DNA of 64,000 nt. Source: Rhodococcus sp. 14-2470-1b. GTDB taxonomy: Bacteria > Actinomycetota > Actinomycetes > Mycobacteriales > Mycobacteriaceae. Numbering within the stretch: position 1 is the first letter of the stretch; each line of letters opens with the position of its first letter. The stretch is from NCBI RefSeq assembly GCF_002259415.1, contig NZ_NPFY01000004.1, positions 186,001 to 250,000 on the forward strand, in the 5' to 3' direction. The position numbers and the translations under genes are program-made. Positions 40,475 through 50,305 of this stretch are shown piece after piece. The notes below the pieces were generated by a model that was not told the origin of the DNA, did no database searches, and saw nothing but the letters and a program-made list of their open reading frames with translations.

Positions 40475-41929
40475 GTGATCGACGACCACCCCGCCCTGAA
40501 CCGCCGCGACGACGTACCGGACACCCTGGTGCCCGTTCGTCTACGTGCGTCGTGGTTGCGTAGTGAGCGGTACGGCATCTCGATCGACGCCGTGGAGCCG
40601 GTGTTCGCGGGCACCGAAACGCCGGAATCCCTGTTCCACGAGTGCGGCAACGAGGTACTCGTCGATCTGCACCGAACGTTGTCCAGCGAACCCGTCGGCA
40701 TGATGCTGACGGACGCCGACGGTGTTGTCCTGAGCAGGGTCAGCGGCGATCATGCTCTGCTGCGTGCACTCGACGCGGTGCATCTTGCTCCCGGCTTCGG
40801 TTACTCCGAGCGGGAGGTGGGCACCAACGGTCTCGGTCTGGCGCTCGCCGACATCGCACCCACCCTCGTCAGAGCCGAGCAGCACTACTCGCACAGTCTG
40901 ACCGGTTTCACCTGTGCCGCTGCACCGGTCGTCGACCCTGCCACGGGCAGGCTGGAAGGCGCAGTGAACCTGACGACATGGGCGCGAACGTCGAGTGATC
41001 TGCTGCTGACGCTCGCCAGGTCGGCGGCCAGCACCATCCGCACGTCGATGCTGGCACGCGGTACGGGGAACACGCCGCGTCCGACGACGCGGCGCGGCCT
41101 CTTCAGGGTCGTGCACGCCGCGGGCCGCGCCGTCGCAGACCTCGGTTCCGAGTGGACGACGGCACTGGCCGAGGCACGATCCGCGATGGACGACGGCATG
41201 GCCGTCGCCGCGATCGGCAGGGCGAGCAGCGGACGTTCGACGCTGCTCGAACAATCCGCTCGAGCAGCGTTTCCTCGGCACCGCATCCTCGTCGCATCCG
41301 CACCGGAACCGGACGATCTGCAGACCTGGCTCGACCTGTGGTCGTTCGAAGCCGGTCGACCGGACACCGCAATCGTCGTCCGGGACGTCGACGCCCTGCC
41401 CGCATACGCCGCCGAGCATCTCGACGGCCTGCTGTTCGCATCCGACGTACTGCGCATGCCTGTTTCGATGACGGCCGAACGGCTCGAGTCGGTGCCGACG
41501 GCTCTCCGCAGGCGCGTCCGATCGGTCGTCTCCGTCGCGGCCCTTCAGGACCGTCCCGACGACGTCCTCCCCCTCGCCCGGCACTTCGCCCGCGAGATGC
41601 GCGGCCGCGACGTTCAGTTCACGGACGCAGCGGAACGCGCTTTACGTAACTACGACTGGCCGCACGACGTCGCCGAACTGAAGTCGACGATCACTCGGGC
41701 GGTCGGGCGTTCCGATGTTGTCGACACACACGTACTACCCACCGAAATCCTGGCCGGCCCCATACGTCGACTGTCCAGCATCGAGGCCTTCGAGCGCGGC
41801 GAAATCGTACGCCTTCTCTCCACCGGCCCGATGACGATGCAGCAGGCCGCCGAACGCCTCGGAATGAGCAGGGCAACTCTGTATCGCAAAATCGCCTACT
41901 ACAAAATCGACGTGAAAAGTTCTCGCTGA
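40475..41929 (+). CDS. AcoR/MimR-like activator with degenerate AAA+ domain
   Basis: A 484-residue regulator. Residues about 60-210 are a GAF-type sensor with GFGYSEREVGTNGLGLAL, characteristic of AcoR/MimR. Residues about 235-400 are a reduced AAA+ domain whose P-loop reads AIGRASSGRSTLL instead of GETGTGKE. I see no GAFTGA loop, so it should not activate sigma-54 promoters. The C-terminus is a Fis HTH (MTMQQAAERLGMSRATLYRKIAYYKI). It is divergent from the mim-type accessory operon and presumably activates it on sensing a substrate. Confidence 0.87.
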   Translation: MIDDHPALNRRDDVPDTLVPVRLRASWLRSERYGISIDAVEPVFAGTETPESLFHECGNEVLVDLHRTLSSEPVGMMLTDADGVVLSRVSGDHALLRALDAVHLAPGFGYSEREVGTNGLGLALADIAPTLVRAEQHYSHSLTGFTCAAAPVVDPATGRLEGAVNLTTWARTSSDLLLTLARSAASTIRTSMLARGTGNTPRPTTRRGLFRVVHAAGRAVADLGSEWTTALAEARSAMDDGMAVAAIGRASSGRSTLLEQSARAAFPRHRILVASAPEPDDLQTWLDLWSFEAGRPDTAIVVRDVDALPAYAAEHLDGLLFASDVLRMPVSMTAERLESVPTALRRRVRSVVSVAALQDRPDDVLPLARHFAREMRGRDVQFTDAAERALRNYDWPHDVAELKSTITRAVGRSDVVDTHVLPTEILAGPIRRLSSIEAFERGEIVRLLSTGPMTMQQAAERLGMSRATLYRKIAYYKIDVKSSR

Positions 41930-41958
41930 CTCGAATCACGCCGCGGCCGGATCGTGCG

Positions 41959-42957
<999 letters not shown>

Positions 42958-42988
42958 TCAATCGATTTTCGCTCGGAATCAGATCGAT

Positions 42989-44335
42989 CTATACGTGTGC
43001 AGAACGTGGAGGCAGCCCTGAACAGGAGTCCTGTTCCATTGCGCGATTGCGGGTTTCCGGAAGGAACGCAGCGCACAGAAGGCTCAGGACGCCGAAGCCT
43101 GCGAGCATCCACCCCACTGCGTGACTTCCGTGGCGACTTGCCAGTTCAGCAGCCAGCGTCGGGGCGGTACCACCGCCGACGACTCCCGCGATGGCGTAGG
43201 CCATGCCTGCACCGGTGTATCGATACTCGGTCTTGAACATCTCCGGCAGCAGCGCACCGGCGGGGCCGTACGAGATGCCCATCACGACCAGCGCAAGGGT
43301 CAGACCGGCAAAGAATGCCACCGGCGATCCGATGTCTATGAGCGGGAACAACAACAAACCCCCGGGAATCGACAGCACGCACGATCCCAGCACCATCCTG
43401 CGGCGTCCGACACGGTCCGAGAACGCGGCCGCGAGCGCGGTGGCCGCTGCGAATACGAGAGCGGCGAGCAGCCCCAGGGACAGGACGGCGGTTCGGCTCA
43501 GGCCGAGAATGGAGGTGCCGTACGACGTGAGGTAGGCGGTCCCGATGTAGAAGAATGCAAACATCATGGACAGCGAGCCTGCAGCGAGCAACAGTTCGCG
43601 CGGCTGATTCTTGAACACCCCGATCAGCGGCCCCGTCGCCGATCCTCGGCGCGGCGCCTGGCGGGCGAACATGGGAGTTTCTTCGACCTTCAGGCGAACG
43701 TAAAGTCCGATCAGGACGAGAAGAGCGCTGGCCAAGAACGGGATTCGCCAGCCGTAGTCGAGGAAGGCGCTCGAGGTCTCACCGACGAACAGGTTGACGA
43801 TCAAGAATGTGCCGCTGGAAAGAACGAACGCGAGCGATGGGCCGAGTTGCGGAAACAGAGCATAGAGTCCTCGTTTCTCTTTCGGGGCGTACTCGGTTGC
43901 CAACAGAGTTGCACCGGCCCACTCACCGCCGACGGCAAGACCCTGCGCGACACGGAGCACAACCAGAATAATCGGCGCTGCGATCCCGATGGAGGATGCG
44001 CTGGGGATACAACCGATGAGAACGGTGGCGATGCCCATGAGCAGCAGGGTGCTGATCAGAGTCTTCTTTCGGCCGATTCTGTCGCCGAAGTGCCCGAAAA
44101 TCGCCGCGCCGAGTGGACGTGCAACGAACGCCACCGCAAAGGTGGCAAACGAGGCGACTGTGCCGGCCGCGGTGCCGAGTGCCGGAAAGAAGACTTTCGG
44201 AAATACCAGAGCCGCTGCCGTGCCGTAGATGAAGAAATCGTAGAACTCGATCGTGGTGCCGGTGCAGCTCGCTATCGCGACGCGGCGCATGGGGGTGGCA
44301 GGGGGTGCGCCTACCGGGTCGATGATTCTGGACAT
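42989..44335 (-). CDS. MFS transporter, metabolite:H+ symporter (MHS) type
   Basis: A 448-residue permease with about twelve membrane segments. GTTIEFYDFFIYGTAAALVFPKVFFP, HFGDRIGRKKTLI, AQGLAVGGEWAGATLLATEYAP and the second-half repeat FSDRVGRRRMVLG are MHS family signatures. It imports an organic acid with protons. The ATG at 44335 follows GCAGGAGAT; the open frame runs on upstream into the regulator but that part is not homologous. Two G/C-tract sites lie 89-133 bp upstream, so the LuxR gene at 44476 probably controls it. Confidence 0.92.
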   Translation of the reverse strand: MSRIIDPVGAPPATPMRRVAIASCTGTTIEFYDFFIYGTAAALVFPKVFFPALGTAAGTVASFATFAVAFVARPLGAAIFGHFGDRIGRKKTLISTLLLMGIATVLIGCIPSASSIGIAAPIILVVLRVAQGLAVGGEWAGATLLATEYAPKEKRGLYALFPQLGPSLAFVLSSGTFLIVNLFVGETSSAFLDYGWRIPFLASALLVLIGLYVRLKVEETPMFARQAPRRGSATGPLIGVFKNQPRELLLAAGSLSMMFAFFYIGTAYLTSYGTSILGLSRTAVLSLGLLAALVFAAATALAAAFSDRVGRRRMVLGSCVLSIPGGLLLFPLIDIGSPVAFFAGLTLALVVMGISYGPAGALLPEMFKTEYRYTGAGMAYAIAGVVGGGTAPTLAAELASRHGSHAVGWMLAGFGVLSLLCAAFLPETRNRAMEQDSCSGLPPRSAHV

Positions 44336-44423
44336 GAGATCTCCTGCTCGACGGGCCCGGGCGGTCCGATAACCGACGGGCTGTGTACGAGAAGAAGTGT
44401 GAGCGTCGTTACATCGACGGAGA

Positions 44424-44468
44424 ACCCCCGAAAGTGGGTCACGTTCTCCCGTAACCCCTTTCGAGGGT
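44424..44468. promoter_or_regulatory. two G/C-tract operator sites upstream of the MHS transporter
   Basis: ACCCCCGAAAGTGGGT (44424-44439) and ACCCCTTTCGAGGGT (44454-44468) are symmetric sites about 29 bp apart. They share the ACCC...CGAAAG...GGGT pattern with the pair at 45401-45444 on the other side of the LuxR gene. The A-C(4-5) and G(4-5)-T tracts resemble the known binding preference of the LuxR-type regulator RamA. Confidence 0.72.
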
Positions 44469-44475
44469 AGTTCCG

Positions 44476-45336
44476 TCAGCGGATGAGGCCACGTTCGCGC
44501 GCGATCAGCACGGCCTGCATGCGGTTGCCGGCATGCAGCTTGCGCATCGCGCTTTTGAGATAAGACTTGACGGTGTTGGGGAGAAGCCCCAAGGCCTCGC
44601 CGACATCCTTGTTGCTGGAACCGCGTGCAATCTCTGTGAGAACGTCGATTTCGCGAGGACGAAGCGTCATCGGGGGTGCCCCGCCCGCAATCGACATCTC
44701 GATCGGTGCGAACCGGTTGCCGATCGCCTCGATGCGCCTGCGTAGGACGTCGTCTTCGACAGCCACAGCAAGTTCTGTGAGTTCCCTTGCTATGTCGCAC
44801 ATGTCGGCGCGACTGAGAGCAGGCTGGTCGGCCGGGGTGCGCGTCCTGAGCAAACTCATCCGACGAGAAACTTCGTCCTCGACAGCGATGTCGCGCTCGA
44901 GACGCCTGATGAACGGGGTGAAGCTGTCGAACCATCGATCACCCAGCGGCACATGGGTGCGAGCAGCAAGGTACACCAGTATTCGTGGCGTGCGATCGAC
45001 GACTATCGGAAGTGCGGCGAGAGTTTCGATGGCCTCCGGCCGAACCGCGTGGTCGTAGACGTGCGTGATTCCCTGAGCAGAGAAGTAGTCCGCTACCGAG
45101 ACCGGGCGAGCGAGCCGTAGCGCTTTGCCGCCGAGTCCTTCCCCGTTGCGGACGACGAGGTTCACAGCGGACCGGGTACGCACTCCGGTCAGATCGGTGA
45201 TCTCCATCGCCGCTGCACCCCGGTGCACCGGACCTCCGAAAACCATGTCCATTCCTGCCTGACGGCGGAGTTGTTCGAGCGACCGAGCGAGGATCCTTCT
45301 CTCCATAGGCAGTGCGGGCTCGAACGGGCTGTCCAT
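44476..45336 (-). CDS. GAF-LuxR transcriptional regulator (RamA-like)
   Basis: A 286-residue regulator with an N-terminal GAF-like domain (about residues 25-140; VRNGEGLGGKALRLARPVSVADYF) and a C-terminal LuxR HTH (LRPREIDVLTEIARGSSNKDVGEALGLLPNTVKSYLKSAM). GAGGAGG precedes its ATG. Four similar G/C-tract palindromes flank it, two before the MHS transporter and two before the CoA ligase, which are its likely targets. The inducer is probably the imported acid or its CoA ester (inference). Confidence 0.88.
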   Translation of the reverse strand: MDSPFEPALPMERRILARSLEQLRRQAGMDMVFGGPVHRGAAAMEITDLTGVRTRSAVNLVVRNGEGLGGKALRLARPVSVADYFSAQGITHVYDHAVRPEAIETLAALPIVVDRTPRILVYLAARTHVPLGDRWFDSFTPFIRRLERDIAVEDEVSRRMSLLRTRTPADQPALSRADMCDIARELTELAVAVEDDVLRRRIEAIGNRFAPIEMSIAGGAPPMTLRPREIDVLTEIARGSSNKDVGEALGLLPNTVKSYLKSAMRKLHAGNRMQAVLIARERGLIR

Positions 45337-45400
45337 TCACTTACCTCCTCGGGATCTATTCCCGACAGTAGTGAGTACGGTCACACTGAGGCAATCCTGT

Positions 45401-45444
45401 ACCCCCGAAAGGGGGTGGAGGGCGGCAGACCCACCTTCGGGGGT
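45401..45444. promoter_or_regulatory. two G/C-tract operator sites upstream of the CoA ligase
   Basis: ACCCCCGAAAGGGGGT (45401-45416, a perfect palindrome apart from its centre) and ACCCACCTTCGGGGGT (45429-45444) are 28 bp apart in the divergent gap between the LuxR gene (start 45336) and the ligase ATG (45498). They match the pair at 44424-44468. Confidence 0.78.
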
Positions 45445-45497
45445 GCCGCTCGGGAGTTCTCTGCGTCACATTCGATCATGTGAACGGAGGAGCACAC

Positions 45498-47150
45498 ATG
45501 ACCCCGCAACCGAGCTATGCCGCCGGACCGACCGAGACGCCCCTGCTGGACGACACGATCGGGGATGCGTTCGACCGCACAGTTACGTCATTCCCTGATC
45601 GCGAAGCTGTCGTGGACGTGCAGTCCGGTCGCCGCTGGACGTATGCAACATTGGGTTCGGATGTCGATGCATTGGCGTCGGCGATGATCGATATCGGTGT
45701 CCAGGCAGGCGATCGGGTCGGCATCTGGGCGCCGAACTGCCCCGAATGGACGATCGTGCAGATTGCCGCAGCCAAAGTGGGCGCGATACTAGTGGCGATC
45801 AACCCCGCATACCGGGCGCACGAACTCGAATACGTACTGTCCCAATCCGGCATCAGCACGATGTTCGCATTGCCGTCGTTCAAGTCGTCCGACTACGCGG
45901 CGATGCTCGCCACGGCCGCACCGCAATCCCCGGCCCTCGAACAGGTGGTGTTCTTCGGGACGGAGAAATGGGCGGACCTCTTGACCCGAGGAAGCCGCCT
46001 CCCGGCTCATCCGCTGACGGTCAGACAGGGCACTCTCGACGCGAGCGAGCCAATAAACATTCAATATACCTCGGGCACAACAGGGTTCCCGAAAGGCGTG
46101 ACGCTTTCACACCGCAATATTCTCAACAACGGGTATTTCGTCGGCGACATGGTCGGCTACTCCGAGCAAGATCGGATCTGCGTGCCGGTGCCGTTCTACC
46201 ACTGCTTCGGCATGGTGATGGGCAACCTCGGCGCGATAGCGCACGGCGCGTGCGTCGTCATCCCCGCCCCTGCATTCGACCCGGCCGCGACGTTGATGGC
46301 CTGTCAGCAGGAGCGCTGCACCTCCTTGTACGGCGTGCCCACCATGTTCATCGCCCTCCTGGAGGTACCCGGGTTCGATACTTTCGATCTCTCCACCATC
46401 CGAACCGGCATAATGGCCGGCTCGCCGTGTCCCGTCGAGATCATGAAGCAGATCGCCCAGTGGATGCCCGAGGTCGCAATTGCCTACGGCATGACCGAAA
46501 CCTCGCCTGCGTCGACACAGACGGCGGTCGACGACCCCCTCGAGCGCAGGGTGTCCACGGTCGGACGCGCGCACCCTCACGTGGAACTTCGGATCATCGA
46601 TCCGGTCAGCGGGAACACGGTGCCGTGTGGTGAGCCCGGCGAGCTCTGTGTACGGGGCTACTCCGTGATGCTGGGCTACTGGAATCAACCAGACAAGACA
46701 GCCGAAACCATCGACGCCGACGGATGGATCCACACGGGAGATCTCGCTGCGATGGACAACGAGCGATTCGTTGCCATCACCGGCCGCATCAAGGACTTGG
46801 TCATCCGCGGTGGGGAGAACATCTACCCCAGAGAGATCGAGGAATTTCTCTACGCCCACCCCGACATTCTCGACGCTCAGGTCATCGGGGTTCCGGACGA
46901 CAAGTACGGCGAAGAACTCATGGTGTGGCTTCGCCTGAGGTCCGGTGCGGCCCCCATCGATGCCGACGGTCTGCGCGACTTCTGCTCGGGCAAGCTTGCC
47001 AGATACAAGATCCCTCGGTTCGTGCACTGCGTCGATGAATTCCCCATGACCGTCAGCGGCAAAGTACGCAAAGCCGAGATGCGAGAGCGTGCTCGCGACA
47101 TCCTGGGCATCACACCCACAACCGGCCACCCCACTTCAGCTATCGGATAG
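45498..47150 (+). CDS. acyl-CoA synthetase (AMP-forming ligase), third copy
   Basis: A 550-residue ANL ligase of the medium-chain/FadK-AlkK type. QYTSGTTGFPKGVTLSH, IAYGMTETSPAS, the WIHTGDLAAMD hinge, RGGENIYPREIEEFLY and FPMTVSGKVRKAEM are intact. GGAGGAG lies before the ATG at 45498. It activates an acid imported by the MHS carrier and heads an operon with the enoyl-CoA hydratase and metallo-hydrolase. The upstream G/C-tract sites suggest control by the LuxR gene. Confidence 0.92.
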   Translation: MTPQPSYAAGPTETPLLDDTIGDAFDRTVTSFPDREAVVDVQSGRRWTYATLGSDVDALASAMIDIGVQAGDRVGIWAPNCPEWTIVQIAAAKVGAILVAINPAYRAHELEYVLSQSGISTMFALPSFKSSDYAAMLATAAPQSPALEQVVFFGTEKWADLLTRGSRLPAHPLTVRQGTLDASEPINIQYTSGTTGFPKGVTLSHRNILNNGYFVGDMVGYSEQDRICVPVPFYHCFGMVMGNLGAIAHGACVVIPAPAFDPAATLMACQQERCTSLYGVPTMFIALLEVPGFDTFDLSTIRTGIMAGSPCPVEIMKQIAQWMPEVAIAYGMTETSPASTQTAVDDPLERRVSTVGRAHPHVELRIIDPVSGNTVPCGEPGELCVRGYSVMLGYWNQPDKTAETIDADGWIHTGDLAAMDNERFVAITGRIKDLVIRGGENIYPREIEEFLYAHPDILDAQVIGVPDDKYGEELMVWLRLRSGAAPIDADGLRDFCSGKLARYKIPRFVHCVDEFPMTVSGKVRKAEMRERARDILGITPTTGHPTSAIG

Positions 47151-47162
47151 GAATACACACAT

Positions 47163-47945
47163 ATGAGCTGGACCATCGAACGGCGTGGACGCGTTGCCGT
47201 CGTCACCATGAACACCAACCCCGTCAATGCACAGAACAGAGCGTTCTTCGCCGACCTGCACGACGCATTCGACGAACTCGAACGCGAGCACACCGACTCC
47301 CCTGTCGTGCTGACCGGCACCGGCACTCGCTTCTCCGCGGGACTCGACCTGGGTGAGCACTTCCCTCTGTTCGCGGGCGATACCGAGACCGTCGCCTCCT
47401 GGTTCCAGGACTACCGCGCCACGAACATGCGGCTCTTCACTTATCCACGCCCCACCGTGGCAGCGGTCAACGGCCATGCGTTCGCAGGCGGTCTGATCAC
47501 CGCTGCTGTGTGCGACCGTCGGGTGGCAGTCGACGAAGGCGCCAAGTTCGGAATCAACGAGGTCCCTATCGGAATTCCGATGCCTGCGGTGTACCTCCGA
47601 ATGCTCGCCTACGCGTGGGGTGAGCCCGTGGCGTCTCGGGCGTGTCTGCAAGGAGAGATATACGGAACCGTTGACGCGCTTCGTTTGGGTTTCGTCCACG
47701 AACTGGCCCCGGCGGACGAGCTTCTGGACCGGGCAGTGGCCATCGCCGAATCGACTCCCGAGGACTCCATCGGCAACTACGCGTACACCAAACGCGCCCT
47801 GCAGGCACCCGCACTGCGCGATATCGCCGAACTATCGGATCCTCTCGACGTAGCGGAACTCGCGGCCGGCATGACCAGCGATGGGTCTCGACGCGCGCAT
47901 CGTCGCTACTGGGAACAGCTCAAGGGCAGGCCCGCCGAGTGGTGA
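47163..47945 (+). CDS. enoyl-CoA hydratase/isomerase family protein
   Basis: A 260-residue crotonase-fold protein. The oxyanion-hole segments are FSAGLDLGEHF (about residue 57) and VNGHAFAGGLITAAVCDRRVA (about 101-121), followed by FGINEVPIGIPMPAVYLRML. One catalytic glutamate (in INEVPIG) is present, the other position is less clear, so it could be an isomerase or hydrolase. It is 12 bp after the ligase, in the same operon. Confidence 0.85.
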   Translation: MSWTIERRGRVAVVTMNTNPVNAQNRAFFADLHDAFDELEREHTDSPVVLTGTGTRFSAGLDLGEHFPLFAGDTETVASWFQDYRATNMRLFTYPRPTVAAVNGHAFAGGLITAAVCDRRVAVDEGAKFGINEVPIGIPMPAVYLRMLAYAWGEPVASRACLQGEIYGTVDALRLGFVHELAPADELLDRAVAIAESTPEDSIGNYAYTKRALQAPALRDIAELSDPLDVAELAAGMTSDGSRRAHRRYWEQLKGRPAEW

Positions 47946-47948
47946 GTC

Positions 47949-48926
47949 GTGGCAGATGACCGAGGCCTGCTGCCGGACTGGCTGATCTGGCAGCAGCGTC
48001 CGTTCCCCGACTCGAACCTGCTGTTGATCGACGGGGCGACACCCGCACTGGTCGACAGTGGGTTCGTCGCGCACGCAGAAGACACTGCCGCGTGGGTGCA
48101 GGCGCACACCCGGCACCTGCACCGCGTGGTGAACACACACTGGCATTCCGATCACGTCGGGGCCAACGGGCTCCTTCAGGCGAGGGGCGCAGGTATTGCT
48201 GCCAGCGTTCCGGATGCCGACGCGCTCGCGCGCAGGGACCCGGGATGCTGCTCCGCCGAATACCTCGACCAGCCCGTTGCGCCGTACTCCGTGGACGAGC
48301 CGCTGACGGGCGATACCGTCCTGCGACTCGGCGACACAGATTGGCAGGTGGTGCTCACCCCTGGTCACACCGCCGGACATATCGCCCTGTGGCAACCGGA
48401 CGAGCGAGTGCTGATCGTGGGAGATGCACTGTCCGACTACGACATCGGGTGGGTCGATCGCGCCCAGGACGGACCGGACGTAGCTGCCGTGGCAGCATCC
48501 TCGCTCCGCAAACTCGCGCAGTTGAAGCCACTGACTGTGATTCCTGCGCACGGTCCGATTCCGGTTGATCCCGCCGCCGCGTTCGACAACGCACTACGCC
48601 GGGCCGATCGCCTCGTCGACGATCCAGACGGCGCGGTCTGGTATGGAATACGTCGAATATTCGCCTTCGCGTTGATGATTCGCGGCGGAATCACCGTCGC
48701 CGGCGTCGACGAGTACCTGACTCGACGGATGTGGTTGACCGACGCCGCGCATCTGCTACGGACCTCCCCTGAATCGTTGTCGAGCGAGTTGGTCGAGTCG
48801 ATGGTGCGAAGCAAGGCCGTCGTCGTGCGGTCGGGCTCACTGTTTGCCGCAACCGAATATTCCGCTGTCCCGCGGCAGTTGCTCGAGATTCCGTTCCCTC
48901 GGGACTGGGAAAGCCCTCGTAGATGA
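47949..48926 (+). CDS. metallo-beta-lactamase-fold hydrolase
   Basis: A 325-residue MBL-fold protein with the zinc motif NTHWHSDHVG (HxHxDH, about residues 62-71), a second His in LTPGHTAGHIALW, Asp in IVGDALSDYD and a last His in PAHGPIP. The C-terminal 100 residues are a helical winged extension often seen in MBL-fold thioester or lactone hydrolases. It starts with GTG at 47949, three bases after the hydratase stop. It may hydrolyse an acyl-CoA or lactone intermediate. Confidence 0.85.
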   Translation: MADDRGLLPDWLIWQQRPFPDSNLLLIDGATPALVDSGFVAHAEDTAAWVQAHTRHLHRVVNTHWHSDHVGANGLLQARGAGIAASVPDADALARRDPGCCSAEYLDQPVAPYSVDEPLTGDTVLRLGDTDWQVVLTPGHTAGHIALWQPDERVLIVGDALSDYDIGWVDRAQDGPDVAAVAASSLRKLAQLKPLTVIPAHGPIPVDPAAAFDNALRRADRLVDDPDGAVWYGIRRIFAFALMIRGGITVAGVDEYLTRRMWLTDAAHLLRTSPESLSSELVESMVRSKAVVVRSGSLFAATEYSAVPRQLLEIPFPRDWESPRR

Positions 48927-48938
48927 CGAGTTCGTCGG

Positions 48939-49646
48939 TTACTCCTCGATAGCTCTTCCGATCGAGCGGAGGTGGTCTCTGAAGGTGACCGAGGAGTCCG
49001 ACTCACGGGCCGCCCGGTAGTCATCGAACTGAGACTGGGTGCGAAACGTCGTACCTGTAATCATTTTCGCGGCCTGCGTTCGTTCCGTATCGCGAATGAC
49101 CGTCGCGAGATCTGCGACGGCAGGAGCGTCCCTCATCGGCACGAACACGACGCCGTCGTCGTCTGCGACAACGTAATCGTCTCTGGTCACGATGTGGTCA
49201 CCACACCGGACTTGCTCCACAAGCAGTTCACCACCGGCTCGTCCGCGGTCGGGGCCGTTCGGCAGAGACCCTCCACTGAAGACCGGTAGGTGAATGGCTT
49301 TGAGTTGCACAGTATCTCTGTGTAGTCCCCAGATCACGATACCTGCTAGTCCCGCACTGGCAGTCTCCAGTGCAATCAGGTCACCGACGCACGCCTCGTC
49401 TTCGCGGCCGCCGTTGTCCACCACCAATACCTCGCCCTTCTCTGCGTGATCGATGGCCTCGAGAAACACATCGACGCTTCCATGATGGGCCACAGGTCGT
49501 GCACGCCCCACAAGATGAATGTTGTTCCACAACGGCCGGACGGACGTCGGTGCACACCGAACATCAACGCCGAGCCGCATACATGCGTCAGCGATGTGTG
49601 GGGTGGTCAGGTCGAGATACACATGGCTGAGAGTCGTTGCGTCCAT
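48939..49646 (-). CDS. RraA-like / 4-hydroxy-4-methyl-2-oxoglutarate aldolase family protein
   Basis: A 235-residue protein with the HMG aldolase/RraA fold: TPHIADACMRLG, GEVLVVDNGGREDEACVGDLIALETASAGLAGIVIWG and the typical end DDDGVVFVP. The G-D-L-I-A-x-x-A-x-x-x-G-x-x-G-x-V-x-x-G pattern is close to that of the aldolases that split 4-carboxy-4-hydroxy-2-oxoacids, but the usual VxDGxxRD is changed to VIWGLHRD. It is convergent to the MBL gene and divergent from the broken AsnC gene. Confidence 0.82.
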   Translation of the reverse strand: MDATTLSHVYLDLTTPHIADACMRLGVDVRCAPTSVRPLWNNIHLVGRARPVAHHGSVDVFLEAIDHAEKGEVLVVDNGGREDEACVGDLIALETASAGLAGIVIWGLHRDTVQLKAIHLPVFSGGSLPNGPDRGRAGGELLVEQVRCGDHIVTRDDYVVADDDGVVFVPMRDAPAVADLATVIRDTERTQAAKMITGTTFRTQSQFDDYRAARESDSSVTFRDHLRSIGRAIEE

Positions 49647-49680
49647 GGATCAGAATGCTATTCCCATGGGGTGGGCGCTT

Positions 49681-49697
49681 TTGATCATGTTGATCAA
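49681..49697. promoter_or_regulatory. palindrome upstream of the AsnC pseudogene
   Basis: TTGATCA-TGT-TGATCAA is a perfect inverted repeat (7-bp arms, 3-base centre) in the gap between the RraA-like gene (start 49646) and the AsnC pseudogene (ATG at 49730). AsnC/Lrp proteins bind AT-rich palindromes of this kind, so it may be the site of this regulator or its intact paralogue. Confidence 0.55.
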
Positions 49698-49729
49698 GAA
49701 CGAGCGCCCAAGTTGGTAAATTCTCCTCC

Positions 49730-50305
49730 ATGGACGCAGTCGACAAGAAAATTCTTGCGGAGTTACAACAGGACGGGAGACTGACCGTCACGGAACTCGC
49801 CGACCGTGTCAGCTCGAGCGTCTCGCCCTGTCACAGGCGAGTCAAAGCATTGGAGTCCTAGGGCGCTATCAGCCGATATCGGGCATTACTCGATGCCGAG
49901 GTGTTGGGCCTCACATTCGAGGCTCTCATGTTCGTCAGCATGCACACTGCCGACCGAGGCACCATCACCGCGTTCGAGGACGCAGTGTCCGAGGTTCCCA
50001 ACGTTCTTCAAGTGCAACGACTGTTCGGTGACCCCGACTACCTCATGCGTGTCATCACGCACGACCGATCGGCATTTCAGCGGCTGTACGACCAAAGCCT
50101 GGCCACGCTGCCCGGGGTTCAGCGACTCGTCTCGACGTTGGTCATGAAGAACGTCGTGGTGGACAGATCGCTGCCGCTGCGACTGGGGATATCCGCCGCC
50201 GCTCGCGGCCGAACTGGCCGGGAACCGCCACTTCGGTCCATACCGAATGGAAGACTAATCCACATCTGCGAGTGTGGAGAGCAAATTCTTCTACGTTTGC
50301 GGTGA
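49730..50305 (+). pseudogene. Lrp/AsnC-family regulator broken by one in-frame TAG
   Basis: The reading frame from the ATG at 49730 encodes an AsnC HTH (DKKILAELQQDGRLTVTELADRVSSSVSPCHRRVKALES), then a TAG at 49859-49861, then continues in the same frame with GAISRYRALLDAEVLGLTFEALMFVSMHTADRG and the RAM ligand domain. The intact paralogue at 63359 has a serine codon at the matching position. The natural stop is also lost: after DRSLPL the frame runs on about 30 codons into unrelated DNA. The damage is one nonsense change plus a broken 3' end, so decay is recent. A suppressed or reinitiated product (GTG at 49901) is possible but unlikely. Confidence 0.88.

Noticed and set aside
44336..44935. 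A 200-codon N-terminal extension of the MHS transporter
   Set aside because: It is antisense-phase sequence within the LuxR gene; a good ribosome site and the normal N-terminus are at 44335.
49519..49719. A 66-codon plus-strand frame ending just before the AsnC pseudogene
   Set aside because: It is antisense to the start of the RraA-like gene and has no supporting feature.
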